This document shows, one piece after another, positions 27,987-37,952 of a stretch of 64,000 nt of DNA (its first letter is position 1; each line of letters begins with the position of its first letter). The DNA is from JABDJZ01 sp047619685. GTDB lineage: Bacteria > Bacteroidota > Rhodothermia > Rhodothermales > UBA10348. The stretch lies in the NCBI GenBank assembly GCA_047619685.1, contig JBLHLC010000014.1, forward strand, positions 1-64,000, in the 5' to 3' direction. A program made the translations under genes and the position numbers. The notes beneath the pieces were generated by a model. That model saw only the letters and a program-made list of their open reading frames with translations, searched no databases and was not told where the DNA came from.

Positions 27987-30900
27987 TCATTCGGCGCCGT
28001 CTTTCGAGATCATCAGGGGAAATCTCGCCCAGAACGTGGAGCCCTCTCCCAGGCGCGTTCGAAATCCAATGCGACCCCGAAGTTCTTCAACCGTGTTTTT
28101 TGCGATGGCAAGGCCCAGACCGGTGCCGCTTGTTTTGGTGCTGAACGACGGATTGAATATCCGGTCTCTCAGGTCTTCAGGGATTCCCGCTCCATTGTCC
28201 GTCACTTCACTCAGCGCAAACGACATTTGGGTCTCTGGGTCAAACTCCCGGGAAGTGCTGACGATGATCAAGCCTGGCCGCGAGGCGTCGAGTGCCTCGA
28301 GGGCGTTCTTGATGAAGTTGATGTACATCCTTCGCAGCGCCTCCCGGTCCGCATCCACCGGAAGCGGCTCGCCGGTGAGATTGACCTGAATACGGACGGC
28401 CGCATGTTCCTGCATGAGCGAGACCGCCTCTGATATGACCTCGCTCAGATCGACCCGTTCGGGTGCCTGAAGGGGCATGCGCGCAAAAGAGGAAAACTCG
28501 TTTGCGATGCGTGCCATGGCATCGATCTGTTCGATCAGCGTGGTTGTGATCCGCTCAAAAAGGGCTTTGAACCTGCCAGGGTCCCTGCCGTCTGCCTGCG
28601 CGCGCCTGAGGTGCTGAACCGACAGCTTCATCGGAGTCAACGGGTTTTTGATTTCGTGCGCGACCTGCTGCGCCATCTCACGCCATGCGAGTTGTCGCTC
28701 CTGGTGGGCAAGGAGGCGACGGCTCTCCGCCAACTGGTCCTGCATGCTGTTGAACGTGCCAACCAACGCTGCAATTTCGTCTCGGGACTTCAGCGGACCC
28801 ATCCGCTCGAACCGGCCCTCCGCCACATTCTGCAGTCCCTTCTGCAAGCGCGCGATGGGCCGCGCCAGGGTGTCAGCGATAAAGGAGGCGGTGATCATCA
28901 CCACGACCATCAATAGCAGCAGTGCACCAAACAGGTAAGCCGCGGTTCGCGCCCGTTCCTCCTCGATGCGTTCCTGTTCGGGAAGGGTCTGGACCGAAAC
29001 CACATATCGCGGAACGCCCTGTTCGTCCGGCATGGCCCGGTAGCCGGCGGTATAAACGAAGCGGCCGAGTCTTTCCTCCACGGACGCAAATCGGAACCCC
29101 GAAACAAAGAGCAGATCGTAGGCCTCAATCGGAATCCGCAGTGATATCAGGCGATCCCTCACCAATTGGGGACGGGATGTTGCTTCGAGATCAACACCCA
29201 GATACAGGTTCAGGTCGAGCCCAACCTGCGCGGCCAGCGAGTCTACGTCAATGCGCTCCAACACGCGATACGGCATCTCGTCGGGTCCGGCCCTGAGAGC
29301 AAGGGCGTCCTCCACCCGGTCCAGATGCTGGCGCAGCCAACTCTCGACGGCCCGGTCCGTCTCGCCGGTCACGACCCTGAGTCCAACCCACCCCATGGCC
29401 ACCACCACAATAAGACCTACGGCAAAGAAGGCGTTGAGGACCTTGTCCCGGAAGCGCACTCTTCGGGCGGGGAGTTCGCCGTGTCGAAAACGGTTCAGGA
29501 GACCAACCAGGTAGATCGGCAGCGCCACGATCAGGCCCGAAATGGTCAACCTGAGCAGATAGTAAAGGCGATCATTAAACGTTACCGCGTCCCTTCGTAC
29601 CGCGATTGTCGGCCTTCCGAAGGCGGCCGACGAGCCTTCCTGTCCTCTCCCAACCCTGGTGTACAACGTGATGTATCCCCGGTCCCGGACCCGTTCCCTT
29701 GCCCACACCAGCGGTAGTGTCTTCAGGGACTCGCCAATTTCTGGATCAACCATGGACCTCCCGAAACCCGATCCGAAATTCCGCGCCAACACGCCGTTGC
29801 GGAACTCGGCGATCGAGAGGTCCGGATACAAACTTCCGTAGTACCCGGCAGGGATAAGGACCGTCGGGAAGGGCGTATTCCCGGACGGGAGGTGTTCGTG
29901 CTGCGACGCACGGACCAGAATCCAATGTCCGTCCTGGGTCTCGTCGATTCCGACGTAGTCGAAGCGGTCCAACTCCACCGGACTGGTGAGCTTTTCTATG
30001 ACGGGACCGATTCCCCCCTGGTCTGCCCTGATGCTCCTGAGCAAATCCAGATCTGCGCGGTCTTGCTTGATCGCCCTGGCAACCGAGGCGGGAGTCCTGG
30101 ACGATGCGTTGCGGCCAAGAACCGTCCCCGAGGAGTCCGCATAGGACACAGATACTTCGTAGGTGCCCAGTGACGCGAGAAGCGACCCGCGGAGCAGTCC
30201 TTCCAGCCGTTCGTCGCCGGCGTCATCCGGGGATCGTGACCCGGAGACCTCCTCCGCCGTCTCGCGAAGCATCTGCCGGATTGCCAGAACGACGCGGGGG
30301 TCCCTGTCGTCCATGAAACTGGCCGCGGCGTCCTCCATGCGCAGGCGCTCCTTGACCTCGACACCGTGATCAAGGATTGGATACAGAAGTGCAGCAAGCA
30401 AGACCACACCCAGGAGAATGGTGCGCAGGTAGAGTCCCCTGCCCATCCAACTGTACGTCCAGGTAACTGCCACTCCGAAGGTCAGGAGCACAAAGAAGAC
30501 CAGTGCGACCTGCTCACTCCGCCCCAGGGCGGCTGGCCAGGCGGTCAGGGCTATTCCAGCCACAATGGCTGCCAGCAGCGCGCCCAGGCCCGACTGACGT
30601 ACCGGTGGGGACGAAAGAAGCACGATCAGCCGGGTGTCGCCATTGCGAACCGCGGGCGCACGGGGAAGCCACCGATGGCCCAGCGCCACCGACAGGATGG
30701 CGACGCCGAAGAGCATCAGGAGAAGCGAAGCAAAAACCACGACCACGAGTCGCTGCGGCAGCAGCCCCGAACGATCGAAATAACCCAGCGTGGAATCCAA
30801 GGCAATCCTGTGACCCGCTAGCGCCACCAGCCCGAAGAGGCCCGCCACGGTGGCGCCAAACAGCGCGCCGCGCGCGCGCAATAGCGCCCCGCCAGGCCCG

Positions 30901-32048
30901 GGACTATCCCCTGCCGACGTACCAGCAAGCCCGCCTTGTCCGACAGGCCCTCTGCCGGACGAGGCGGCATAACCCAGGATCAAGAGCGCTGCAGCCAGGA
31001 TGACCAGCGCCGTTATCGCCAGATCGCCCGAGGAGTGAAACAATCCAAAGCCGAATCCCGAGGCCACGTGCGCGGGATCAAACAAGGGGGCCAGCGGCGT
31101 CTTGCCTCCCTGCCAGCGCTCCGGAGCCCGCAGCAGCAGCAATGAGATTCTCCAAACCGTCAGCAGGGCAACGCTGGCAACCGCTCTGGACCAGAATCCC
31201 GTCCACGATGACCGGACGACAGCCAACCCGTACAACCCAAGGAGGCTGACCAGGAGGACGAGCCACACAATCGTGAGTTCGTCGTAGAGCTGGCGAGACG
31301 CCTGGGCCAGTTCCTCTCTAGAGGGAGGCGCAGCGCGAAAACCCAGGAGTGGAGCGCCCTCGGGGCCGTTGAAGATCACTCCACCTCTCCGCGGCGGGAG
31401 TTCGGCCTCCCGCGGTGCGCCATCCGGAAGATCAACGGCCACGGTAAGGCCCGTCAGTCGTCCCCAGTCCTCTTCGAGACTGACGTCACTGAGGTACTCA
31501 TTGCGGACGGGCATACGGACAAGGATCAGCTCCATCAGCCGGATGACGCCCACAGTCCTCCCGTTTTCCAGGACCGGCTGCCAGAAGACCAGGGCCGCCC
31601 GGCGATCTCCGTCGATGGAAATGCGGACCTGTTGACCGGAGAGGAATTGTTCGTCCTCTGGTCCCGTATCCATAGGCATCGAGTACCCGTTCCAGGCGCG
31701 GAGCCTGGGTGTCGGATCGTAGATTTCCACCGAAGTCAATTCCGATCCGGACCTGGACGCCAGCGTGCGCACCAATCGGTTTACCCCCGTCTGTTCTTCC
31801 TCGTAAATGAGCGCCAGGGCCTCCCGGATTTCTCGCTCCCGAGACAGGGATTCGGCCCGAGTGCGCAGCACCTCAATCCGTGCAGACAGGTCCGACGAAG
31901 CCAGGTCGGCGGCTTTTTGAGTCAGATCCGCCTGAAGTTGCGGAAACTCCGCATTGCTCATGGTCCCGGCCGTTTGCCGGCCCAGCAGCGTTGCTACCAG
32001 GGCAAAGCCCAGAAGGGCGACCGACAGATTCCAGCGGCGCAGGTTCAT
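27987..32048 (-). CDS. Very large NtrY-like sensor histidine kinase
   Basis: A 1353-residue membrane histidine kinase, far longer than typical NtrY. About nine or ten hydrophobic segments fill the first 580 residues, followed by two extracytoplasmic sensory regions between further helices, a HAMP-like linker (ADTLARPIARLQKG), then HisKA with phospho-acceptor His1131 in HEIKNPLTP. The ATPase domain has NALEAL, DNGAGIPEDL and GTGLGLAIAK. Start ATG at 32048 overlaps the DUF4783 stop (ATGA), so the longer frame to 32090 is rejected. No response regulator is adjacent, so its partner is elsewhere. Confidence 0.85.
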   Translation of the reverse strand: MNLRRWNLSVALLGFALVATLLGRQTAGTMSNAEFPQLQADLTQKAADLASSDLSARIEVLRTRAESLSREREIREALALIYEEEQTGVNRLVRTLASRSGSELTSVEIYDPTPRLRAWNGYSMPMDTGPEDEQFLSGQQVRISIDGDRRAALVFWQPVLENGRTVGVIRLMELILVRMPVRNEYLSDVSLEEDWGRLTGLTVAVDLPDGAPREAELPPRRGGVIFNGPEGAPLLGFRAAPPSREELAQASRQLYDELTIVWLVLLVSLLGLYGLAVVRSSWTGFWSRAVASVALLTVWRISLLLLRAPERWQGGKTPLAPLFDPAHVASGFGFGLFHSSGDLAITALVILAAALLILGYAASSGRGPVGQGGLAGTSAGDSPGPGGALLRARGALFGATVAGLFGLVALAGHRIALDSTLGYFDRSGLLPQRLVVVVFASLLLMLFGVAILSVALGHRWLPRAPAVRNGDTRLIVLLSSPPVRQSGLGALLAAIVAGIALTAWPAALGRSEQVALVFFVLLTFGVAVTWTYSWMGRGLYLRTILLGVVLLAALLYPILDHGVEVKERLRMEDAAASFMDDRDPRVVLAIRQMLRETAEEVSGSRSPDDAGDERLEGLLRGSLLASLGTYEVSVSYADSSGTVLGRNASSRTPASVARAIKQDRADLDLLRSIRADQGGIGPVIEKLTSPVELDRFDYVGIDETQDGHWILVRASQHEHLPSGNTPFPTVLIPAGYYGSLYPDLSIAEFRNGVLARNFGSGFGRSMVDPEIGESLKTLPLVWARERVRDRGYITLYTRVGRGQEGSSAAFGRPTIAVRRDAVTFNDRLYYLLRLTISGLIVALPIYLVGLLNRFRHGELPARRVRFRDKVLNAFFAVGLIVVVAMGWVGLRVVTGETDRAVESWLRQHLDRVEDALALRAGPDEMPYRVLERIDVDSLAAQVGLDLNLYLGVDLEATSRPQLVRDRLISLRIPIEAYDLLFVSGFRFASVEERLGRFVYTAGYRAMPDEQGVPRYVVSVQTLPEQERIEEERARTAAYLFGALLLLMVVVMITASFIADTLARPIARLQKGLQNVAEGRFERMGPLKSRDEIAALVGTFNSMQDQLAESRRLLAHQERQLAWREMAQQVAHEIKNPLTPMKLSVQHLRRAQADGRDPGRFKALFERITTTLIEQIDAMARIANEFSSFARMPLQAPERVDLSEVISEAVSLMQEHAAVRIQVNLTGEPLPVDADREALRRMYINFIKNALEALDASRPGLIIVSTSREFDPETQMSFALSEVTDNGAGIPEDLRDRIFNPSFSTKTSGTGLGLAIAKNTVEELRGRIGFRTRLGEGSTFWARFPLMISKDGAE

Positions 32049-32473
32049 GCCCCTTCCGCCCGAAGCACGACAAACTCCCGGAGGACCCACCGATCGCCGT
32101 CACGCCTGATTCTCAAATACAGCCGGAATGGCCCTCGTCCTTCCGCCCTGTGATAATCACTGGCAGCGAACCAGGCATGCTCTGTCGAGACGGCCTCCCG
32201 AATGGACAGCCGGGCAGGCGGGAACTGGCGAAAAAACTCGCCAAGGACATGCCTCGCCTGACTCCTGCTGTAGAGCCGGGCGGCTCCAAAAAGACCCACT
32301 TCGAGTCGCCCTCCGCCAAGGTTGCTGAGCGCCTCGGCATCGGCGGCATCTACGGCGGCGCGGATGGCTTCGATCACTTCCTCCGGGACCTGGGCCTGCG
32401 CCAAGCCGCCGCCGACGGTCATCAACAGCAAGAACCCTATGAGTCGTGCGCTATATGCAGGTACCAATTTCAT
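32045..32473 (-). CDS. DUF4783 exported protein
   Basis: A 142-residue secreted protein with signal peptide ending GLAQAQ and a DUF4783 cystatin/NTF2-like body: AADAEALSNLGGGRLEVGLFG, YSRSQARHVLGEFF, SDYHRAEGRGPFRLYLR. A small ligand-binding or accessory role is plausible but unproved. It lies six bases after mutS2 and overlaps the kinase by four bases. Confidence 0.75.
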   Translation of the reverse strand: MKLVPAYSARLIGFLLLMTVGGGLAQAQVPEEVIEAIRAAVDAADAEALSNLGGGRLEVGLFGAARLYSRSQARHVLGEFFRQFPPARLSIREAVSTEHAWFAASDYHRAEGRGPFRLYLRIRRDGDRWVLREFVVLRAEGA

Positions 32474-32479
32474 GGTGCC

Positions 32480-34852
32480 TCAAATAAATACAATCGTGAC
32501 GCCGGCGCCGCCTTCGTCTGCCGGAGCCTCAGTGAAAGACGTAATGTCCTCCCGTGTCCCAAGGTACTCTTGGAGGCTGATCCGTAATGCGCCGGTTCCG
32601 GTTCCGTGAAGGATCTCCGCCCGATTGAGACCACCGGCGATGGCTTCGTCCACGAACCGCTCCGTCTCGGCGATGGCTTGAAGCACGCGGCGGCCCCGCA
32701 GATCGATCCGCATGCGTGCCGCGGCCATTTCCACGCGCGCCGTGACCGAAACCTGTTGCGGCTTGGGGCCGCCTACTTTCGTCAACGTTGAGCGTTTTAC
32801 CCTGGTGTGTGCGGGACCAATCGCCACAACTGCCTCGTCTCCCTTTACTTCGATCACCTCCCCGCTCGGCCCGTCGATTCCGAGTCGCACCCGATCACCC
32901 GGGCCCACAGGACCCGCAATGGCCTTCTCCTTTGGAGCGACTCTTGCCGCAGTCCGATGCCGGGTCTGCTTGCGCGCCTTGCCCACCGTCGACTTCGTTG
33001 CTTCCAACTCCTGCCGAACCGCCTTCACGGTCTCAGGATTGGCCTGTGCCTCCTTGATCTGCCGGATAGCCCGCTCAACCTGCGCGTTTGCACCGCCCAA
33101 TATTCGGTCGGCTTCGTCCAGCGCCTTGTCCTTTATCCGGTCGCGCGCGGTTGTGAGCGCTTCAAGCCGGGACTCAAGGAGCCGGCGCTGCTCGATGGCC
33201 TTGCGGGCCTCGTTTGCGCGAAGCTGGATTTCGTCTTCAAGGTCCTTGTTTCTGGACTGAAGGTCGGAGAGAAGGCGCTCCATGGTGACGTGGTCAGCGC
33301 CAAGCAGTTCGCGGCCGCGAGCCACCACGGAGGCCGGCAGACCCATGCGATCTGCGATCTCGAACGCGTAGGACGCGCCGGGGACGCCCGCATCGAAGGC
33401 GTACGTAGGCCGCAGGGATGCCTGATCGAAACGCATCATTCCGTTCAGTGCCCCCTCTGCCTCATGCGCAAACAGCTTCAGTGCCGCGTGGTGGGTGGTG
33501 ACCAGGACCCGGGCGCCAGCGACATGCAGTTGTTCAAGCATCGCCTGGGCCAGGGCTGCGCCTTCCTGAGGATCGGTGCCTGTTCCTGCCTCATCCACGA
33601 GTACGAGGGTACGCCGATCGGCTGCTGCCAGCATCGACCGCATCCTGGCCAGCCGGGAGGAAAACGTGGAAAGGTCATCTTCCACCGACTGCTCATCGCC
33701 GATATCTCCCATGAGTCGGTCGAAGCGGTCGATCCGGGTCCCTGGTTCCGCCGGCACGGGAATGCCACAGGCCAGCATGTACACAAAAAGACCAACCGTC
33801 TTCATGGCCACAGACTTTCCTCCGGCGTTTGGTCCGGAAATTATCAGCATGGTGTGATCCCGGCCCAGGCTCAGCGTCAGGGGCACCACGGCGCGGCGAT
33901 CCGCACCCGGACCGATCAGTAGCAGTTCGGGATTTCTGGCCTCTCTGAGATCGATTACGCCTTCGTCTCCCCGCTCGGGGAGAATCCCGCCAAAGCCGGC
34001 CGCCAGCAGGGCCTTTGCCCGCCTGACATCAAAAATAGCCAACTGGCGCTCGTTTTCCAGCAGAGCCTCCGCGTTGAGGCGCACCAATCTGGAGACTTCT
34101 TTCAGGAGCCGGACCACCTCGCGACTCTCCTCTGCCTGAAGCTCGCGAACGTCGTTGTTCAGCTCCACACACTCGGCCGGCTCCACGAAAGCGGTCTGGC
34201 CGGTTGCCGAAAGATCGTGCACGATGCCCCCCAACTTCCGCTTGGCTTCGGAGCGAACCGGGATGACCATGCGCCCCCCGCGAATAGTCGGCTGGTCTTC
34301 GGTTGCCCAACCTTCGCCCGTGGCCCTCCGCAACGCGTGAAGCAGGGTCTTGCGGACAGTGGCCTGTGCGGACCGCATCCGACGTCTGATTCGCCTCAAC
34401 TCCTGGGAGGCCGAGTCCTTGATCTCTCCGTCCTCCTCCAGCAAAGTCGTTATCCCACGGGCCAATTCGGGAATGGGATGAATCCCGGATCCGATCGCGA
34501 TGAGGGACTTCTCTTGCGAGCCCTCCAGGAATTTCCTGACGGAGGCCGCGCACAAACACAATCGGCGAATCTCGAGCAGCGCGTCCGGATCCAGATAGGC
34601 CCCCTCCGGCCGCACCTCGGCGACATACGCGTCAACGGGATCGAACAGGGCCTCTGGAATCGGGGCGGCGGCCTCTCGCGCGGCCTGGAGCGCGGACACA
34701 ATCGCCAACTCCCGCGAGGAGTCGTCGAAGGATACCGGCGCGATAAGCTGCGCGCGTTCTTGCCCGCCAGTGCTGGACGTGAGGCCGACAATCCGGTCGC
34801 GTATGGCGCCGAAACCGAGGGTCTCTCCTATGTGCGACGGATGGACTTCCAT
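32480..34852 (-). CDS. mutS2: Endonuclease MutS2
   Basis: A 790-residue MutS paralogue. Walker A GPNAGGKS at 340-347, Walker B LVDEAGTGTDP, a long coiled-coil with Glu/Arg-rich heptads (roughly 510-640), and a C-terminal Smr endonuclease domain (RIDLRGRRVLQA, ILHGTGTGALR). Works on recombination intermediates or stalled ribosomes in other bacteria. It is placed between the sugar nucleotidyltransferase (12 bases upstream) and DUF4783. Confidence 0.95.
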   Translation of the reverse strand: MEVHPSHIGETLGFGAIRDRIVGLTSSTGGQERAQLIAPVSFDDSSRELAIVSALQAAREAAAPIPEALFDPVDAYVAEVRPEGAYLDPDALLEIRRLCLCAASVRKFLEGSQEKSLIAIGSGIHPIPELARGITTLLEEDGEIKDSASQELRRIRRRMRSAQATVRKTLLHALRRATGEGWATEDQPTIRGGRMVIPVRSEAKRKLGGIVHDLSATGQTAFVEPAECVELNNDVRELQAEESREVVRLLKEVSRLVRLNAEALLENERQLAIFDVRRAKALLAAGFGGILPERGDEGVIDLREARNPELLLIGPGADRRAVVPLTLSLGRDHTMLIISGPNAGGKSVAMKTVGLFVYMLACGIPVPAEPGTRIDRFDRLMGDIGDEQSVEDDLSTFSSRLARMRSMLAAADRRTLVLVDEAGTGTDPQEGAALAQAMLEQLHVAGARVLVTTHHAALKLFAHEAEGALNGMMRFDQASLRPTYAFDAGVPGASYAFEIADRMGLPASVVARGRELLGADHVTMERLLSDLQSRNKDLEDEIQLRANEARKAIEQRRLLESRLEALTTARDRIKDKALDEADRILGGANAQVERAIRQIKEAQANPETVKAVRQELEATKSTVGKARKQTRHRTAARVAPKEKAIAGPVGPGDRVRLGIDGPSGEVIEVKGDEAVVAIGPAHTRVKRSTLTKVGGPKPQQVSVTARVEMAAARMRIDLRGRRVLQAIAETERFVDEAIAGGLNRAEILHGTGTGALRISLQEYLGTREDITSFTEAPADEGGAGVTIVFI

Positions 34853-34864
34853 CGCGGTGAGACG

Positions 34865-35863
34865 TTAGCCTATCGTTGAGTGATCCCCGACGTTTGCCGA
34901 ACCCGCAAAGCCCGCGATTTCTGCGTTCTGTCCAACCAGCGAGTCGTGCATCACGGAATCGCGTACGTTTCCGTTCGAAAACACAATCGTGTCTCGGAGG
35001 ACGGACCCGTCAACCACCGTTCCCTCCTCCAAAGAGACGTTCGGGCCGACGACCGAATTGGTAACACGGACCCCTGGGCCCAGGTAGACCGGTGGGATAA
35101 TCACCGAATTCGTTGCCGTACCGCCGCCCGGCTGGTCGTCCTCGCGCTCCAGGACGATGGCCGTGGTCTCAGTCAGTGCCGGTATGGTACCGCAATCCAG
35201 CCAGTCTGTGACGCCTGCCGTGGTGAACACGTGCCCCTGCTTGAGCATGCGGTCAAAGGCATCCGTAAGGAAATACTCCCCGCCCGGCCCTGCCAGATTG
35301 TTGTCGAAGAGATAGTCGATGCCCTCGGCGATGCGCGTCAGGTCCTTGACATAATAAATGCCGATGAGGGCCTCGTGGGAGATGAGCGTCTGGGGCTTCT
35401 CGACGAATTCCACGATGCGATCGCCGTCCCGCACTGCAACACCAAAGCGGCTGGGATCTTCCACATGTTTTACCCAGGCGACGCAGTCCGCATCGCCCAG
35501 ATCCACACCCGGTTCCATATAGAAGAGGGTGTCCGCATACACGATGACTCCTTCACCGCTCAGATGCTCCGAGGCAGCGGCAACCGCGTGCGCGGTCCCA
35601 AGGGGACGATCCTGCACCGCAAAGGCCGCCTCCATTCCATACCGGGCGCAGATGTCCGTGAGTTGAGTCCTGACATCGTCCCCGAAATCCGGACCGAGGA
35701 CAAAGACCCCAGTGTCCATCGGCCTTGGCATGACCTGATTGAACATGTCGACGATGCGCTCCACCATACTCCTTCCCCTCACGTTCAGGAGCGGTTTCGG
35801 GGTAACATGGGAATGCGGGCGAACGCGGGTCCCACGACCCGCCATCGGTATTATCAGCTTCAT
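34865..35863 (-). CDS. Sugar-phosphate nucleotidyltransferase
   Basis: A 332-residue NDP-sugar synthase. The signature MKLIIPMAGRGTRVRPHSH, then TPKPLLNVRG, binds the NTP; the metal Asp lies in VIVYADTLF. The C-terminal part (NSVIIPPVYLGPGVRVTNSVVG) is a left-handed beta-helix typical of glucose-1-phosphate transferases of the RmlA/GlmU type. It makes an activated sugar for cell-surface glycans. Which sugar is not decidable. Confidence 0.88.
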   Translation of the reverse strand: MKLIIPMAGRGTRVRPHSHVTPKPLLNVRGRSMVERIVDMFNQVMPRPMDTGVFVLGPDFGDDVRTQLTDICARYGMEAAFAVQDRPLGTAHAVAAASEHLSGEGVIVYADTLFYMEPGVDLGDADCVAWVKHVEDPSRFGVAVRDGDRIVEFVEKPQTLISHEALIGIYYVKDLTRIAEGIDYLFDNNLAGPGGEYFLTDAFDRMLKQGHVFTTAGVTDWLDCGTIPALTETTAIVLEREDDQPGGGTATNSVIIPPVYLGPGVRVTNSVVGPNVSLEEGTVVDGSVLRDTIVFSNGNVRDSVMHDSLVGQNAEIAGFAGSANVGDHSTIG

Positions 35864-36031
35864 TTGGAAGAGCGCGTGCTTGGTGTCAACTGGTCAAAAA
35901 TAGAACTGCGCCCACCCCGGCGTGGGAACTTTGGACCAAACCTCCGGTGGGCGATCGTCTCCGAACGACCTTGAGGCCGTTGAATACGTGCGCCACTTGT
36001 CCGACCGCCTTTTCAGAACTCCGATTCCCGT

Positions 36032-36751
36032 ATGGATCCGCTCAAACGCTCCCAATTTCTTCGGTCCATGTCGCCGACCGAGATCGACACCTGGCACGAA
36101 ACCCGGATCAAGGACCTCTGGCGGGTCTTTCGCATCATGGGCGAGTTCGTCGACGGCTTTGAAAAGCTGTCCGAGATCGGTCCGTGCGTTTCCATCTTCG
36201 GGTCGGCCCGAACCAAGCCCGACCACCCGGAATACGAAATGGCGTCCCAAGTGGCGCGCGAACTTGTCGGACGGGGGTTCGGTGTAATCACCGGCGGTGG
36301 CCCTGGCATCATGGAGGCTGGCAACAAAGGCGCGCATGAGGCCGGAGGCGTGTCTGTGGGGCTCAACATCGAGATCCCACACGAACAGAACTCCAACCCC
36401 TTCATCGACGCGGACAAGAACATCAACTTCGACTTCTTTTTCGTTCGCAAAGTGATGTTCGTCAAGTACGCCATGGGCTTCATCGTCATGCCGGGCGGTT
36501 TCGGAACGCTGGACGAACTTTTCGAGGCACTTACGCTCATTCAAACCCAGAAGGCCACGCAATTCCCGGTGGTGCTCGTCGGCACAAAATATTGGGGAGG
36601 TCTCCTGGACTGGATTCGGAATACCATGGTCGTCGAGGGCAAGGTGTCGCCAGGTGACCCGGACCTCTTCCACCTGACCGACAGCCCGACCGAGGCCGTC
36701 GACATCGTGGAGCGCTTCTACAAGGAGCGTTCGATGGTTCCGAATTTTTGA
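36032..36751 (+). CDS. LOG-family (Lonely Guy, TIGR00730) protein
   Basis: A 239-residue Rossmann-fold protein with the LOG signatures GGGPGIMEAGNKGA and PGGFGTLDEL. Family members act as nucleotide 5'-monophosphate phosphoribohydrolases. The N-terminal 60 residues are longer than in minimal LOG proteins. Divergent from the nucleotidyltransferase with 168 bases between; the next 225 bases (36752-36976) hold no gene. Confidence 0.85.
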   Translation: MDPLKRSQFLRSMSPTEIDTWHETRIKDLWRVFRIMGEFVDGFEKLSEIGPCVSIFGSARTKPDHPEYEMASQVARELVGRGFGVITGGGPGIMEAGNKGAHEAGGVSVGLNIEIPHEQNSNPFIDADKNINFDFFFVRKVMFVKYAMGFIVMPGGFGTLDELFEALTLIQTQKATQFPVVLVGTKYWGGLLDWIRNTMVVEGKVSPGDPDLFHLTDSPTEAVDIVERFYKERSMVPNF

Positions 36752-36976
36752 CCCGAGGAGGGGAAACCTGGTGGCATGCTCATGTGTCTTTTACGTGAAC
36801 GCGCGGTACCTTTTGTGCGGAACACGATCTTCCGACACCGCGTAAGGCCGCGTTCTGGCAGAGAAAGATGCCGTAGTACCTGGTTTCGTTGAGCTTAACG
36901 AGGCTATGCCCGCTTGGCCAAATGGCTCGAGCCGTGTTTCCCACACAGACCTGTAACAAGTAACCATCCCGATAAT

Positions 36977-37819
36977 ATGATCGGTTCTAGCTCTCGTCGG
37001 ATCCTGACGCTCCTCCTCCTGGCCATATTTGTGGCAGCTCCGGCGGCCGCGCAGGACTATAAAGAGGCCTATAATGCGGGCTTGGCTGCAGCAACGGCCA
37101 AGAACTACGCAGAGGCGCTCATCAAATTTTCAGAGGCTTCGGACGGTGCCAAGGCAGAAGGCGACGCCGACGTTCAGGCCCGATCGAATAAGATCATCGG
37201 CCAGATCGAGTACTCTCTTGGAGTTCAGCAGACACGTGCCAGCAGGTTCGATGCCGCGCTCACTCACTTCGAGAACGGCATGACCCGCTACCCGACCTAT
37301 GCCAAGAACTTCCTCGGCAAGGCGCTGGCTCTTAAGAAGCTGGAGCGGACCGACGATGCCATGACGGCCTTCCAGGCGGCCATCGAAATTGGAAACGCCA
37401 ATCAGGATCGGGCAACCGCAAGAAAGGCGGAAACGGCAATTCTGGAGCACTTCGTGTTCCTGGCCTCGACGGCCTTGAGTCGCAGTGCGAGCGGGGCCTC
37501 GGCTGCAGACGGTGACGCGGCGCTTACGCATCTCGCAAAAGTGAGCACGTACGTTGAGCCGGACGCAGACGTCATGTACTACACGGCCGTTGCCCATCAG
37601 GCCAAGGGCCAGGCAACAGATGCCATCGCCGCCGCTGACAAGTCACTGGAACTGCACAAGGGAAGCCGGACAGACAAGGCCAAGATCTACTTCGTGAAGG
37701 GCGAGGCTCTCATGAGAGCGGGTGATTCAGCCGGTGCCCGTGCAGCGTTCCAGAGTGCTGCTGTTGGAAGCTACCGTGCCTCCGCCGAGCATTTCATCGA
37801 ACTACTCGGCACCAACTAG
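36977..37819 (+). CDS. Exported TPR-repeat protein
   Basis: A 280-residue periplasmic protein with signal peptide ending AAPAAAQ and Ala-rich helical repeats: YNAGLAAATAKNYAEALIKF, TDDAMTAFQAAIEIG, KGQATDAIAAADKSLELH, GDSAGARAAFQSAAVG. Repeat spacing fits tetratricopeptide repeats, a protein-interaction scaffold. Start ATG at 36977 puts the signal peptide right at the N-terminus. Followed by a strong terminator, so probably monocistronic. Confidence 0.8.
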   Translation: MIGSSSRRILTLLLLAIFVAAPAAAQDYKEAYNAGLAAATAKNYAEALIKFSEASDGAKAEGDADVQARSNKIIGQIEYSLGVQQTRASRFDAALTHFENGMTRYPTYAKNFLGKALALKKLERTDDAMTAFQAAIEIGNANQDRATARKAETAILEHFVFLASTALSRSASGASAADGDAALTHLAKVSTYVEPDADVMYYTAVAHQAKGQATDAIAAADKSLELHKGSRTDKAKIYFVKGEALMRAGDSAGARAAFQSAAVGSYRASAEHFIELLGTN

Positions 37820-37864
37820 AACAGTCTCTGCGGTTTGGGTCATGCCCGAGTCGCCGTGAATTCA

Positions 37865-37899
37865 GGGGTCCGCATCAGAAGATGCGGACCCCTTTTTTT
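37865..37899 (+). terminator. Strong Rho-independent terminator after the TPR gene
   Basis: Perfect 12-bp arms GGGGTCCGCATC and GATGCGGACCCC with loop AGAA (37877-37880), followed by seven T residues (37893-37899). Confidence 0.95.
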
Positions 37900-37952
37900 G
37901 TCCGCGGCGTCTGATGCGGAACGACGCAAGAATCCACCACGCCCCTGCGCAT

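Noticed and set aside
32807..33922. Plus-strand open frame of 371 codons
   Set aside because: Antisense to mutS2, whose Walker and Smr motifs are intact; no domain seen.
34880..35974. Plus-strand open frame of 364 codons
   Set aside because: Antisense to the sugar nucleotidyltransferase; no family resemblance.
36752..36976. Possible tRNA or small RNA in the 225-base gap
   Set aside because: No cloverleaf or strong hairpin found; the only hint is TACCTTTTG near 36827, one base off a TAnnTTTG promoter box.
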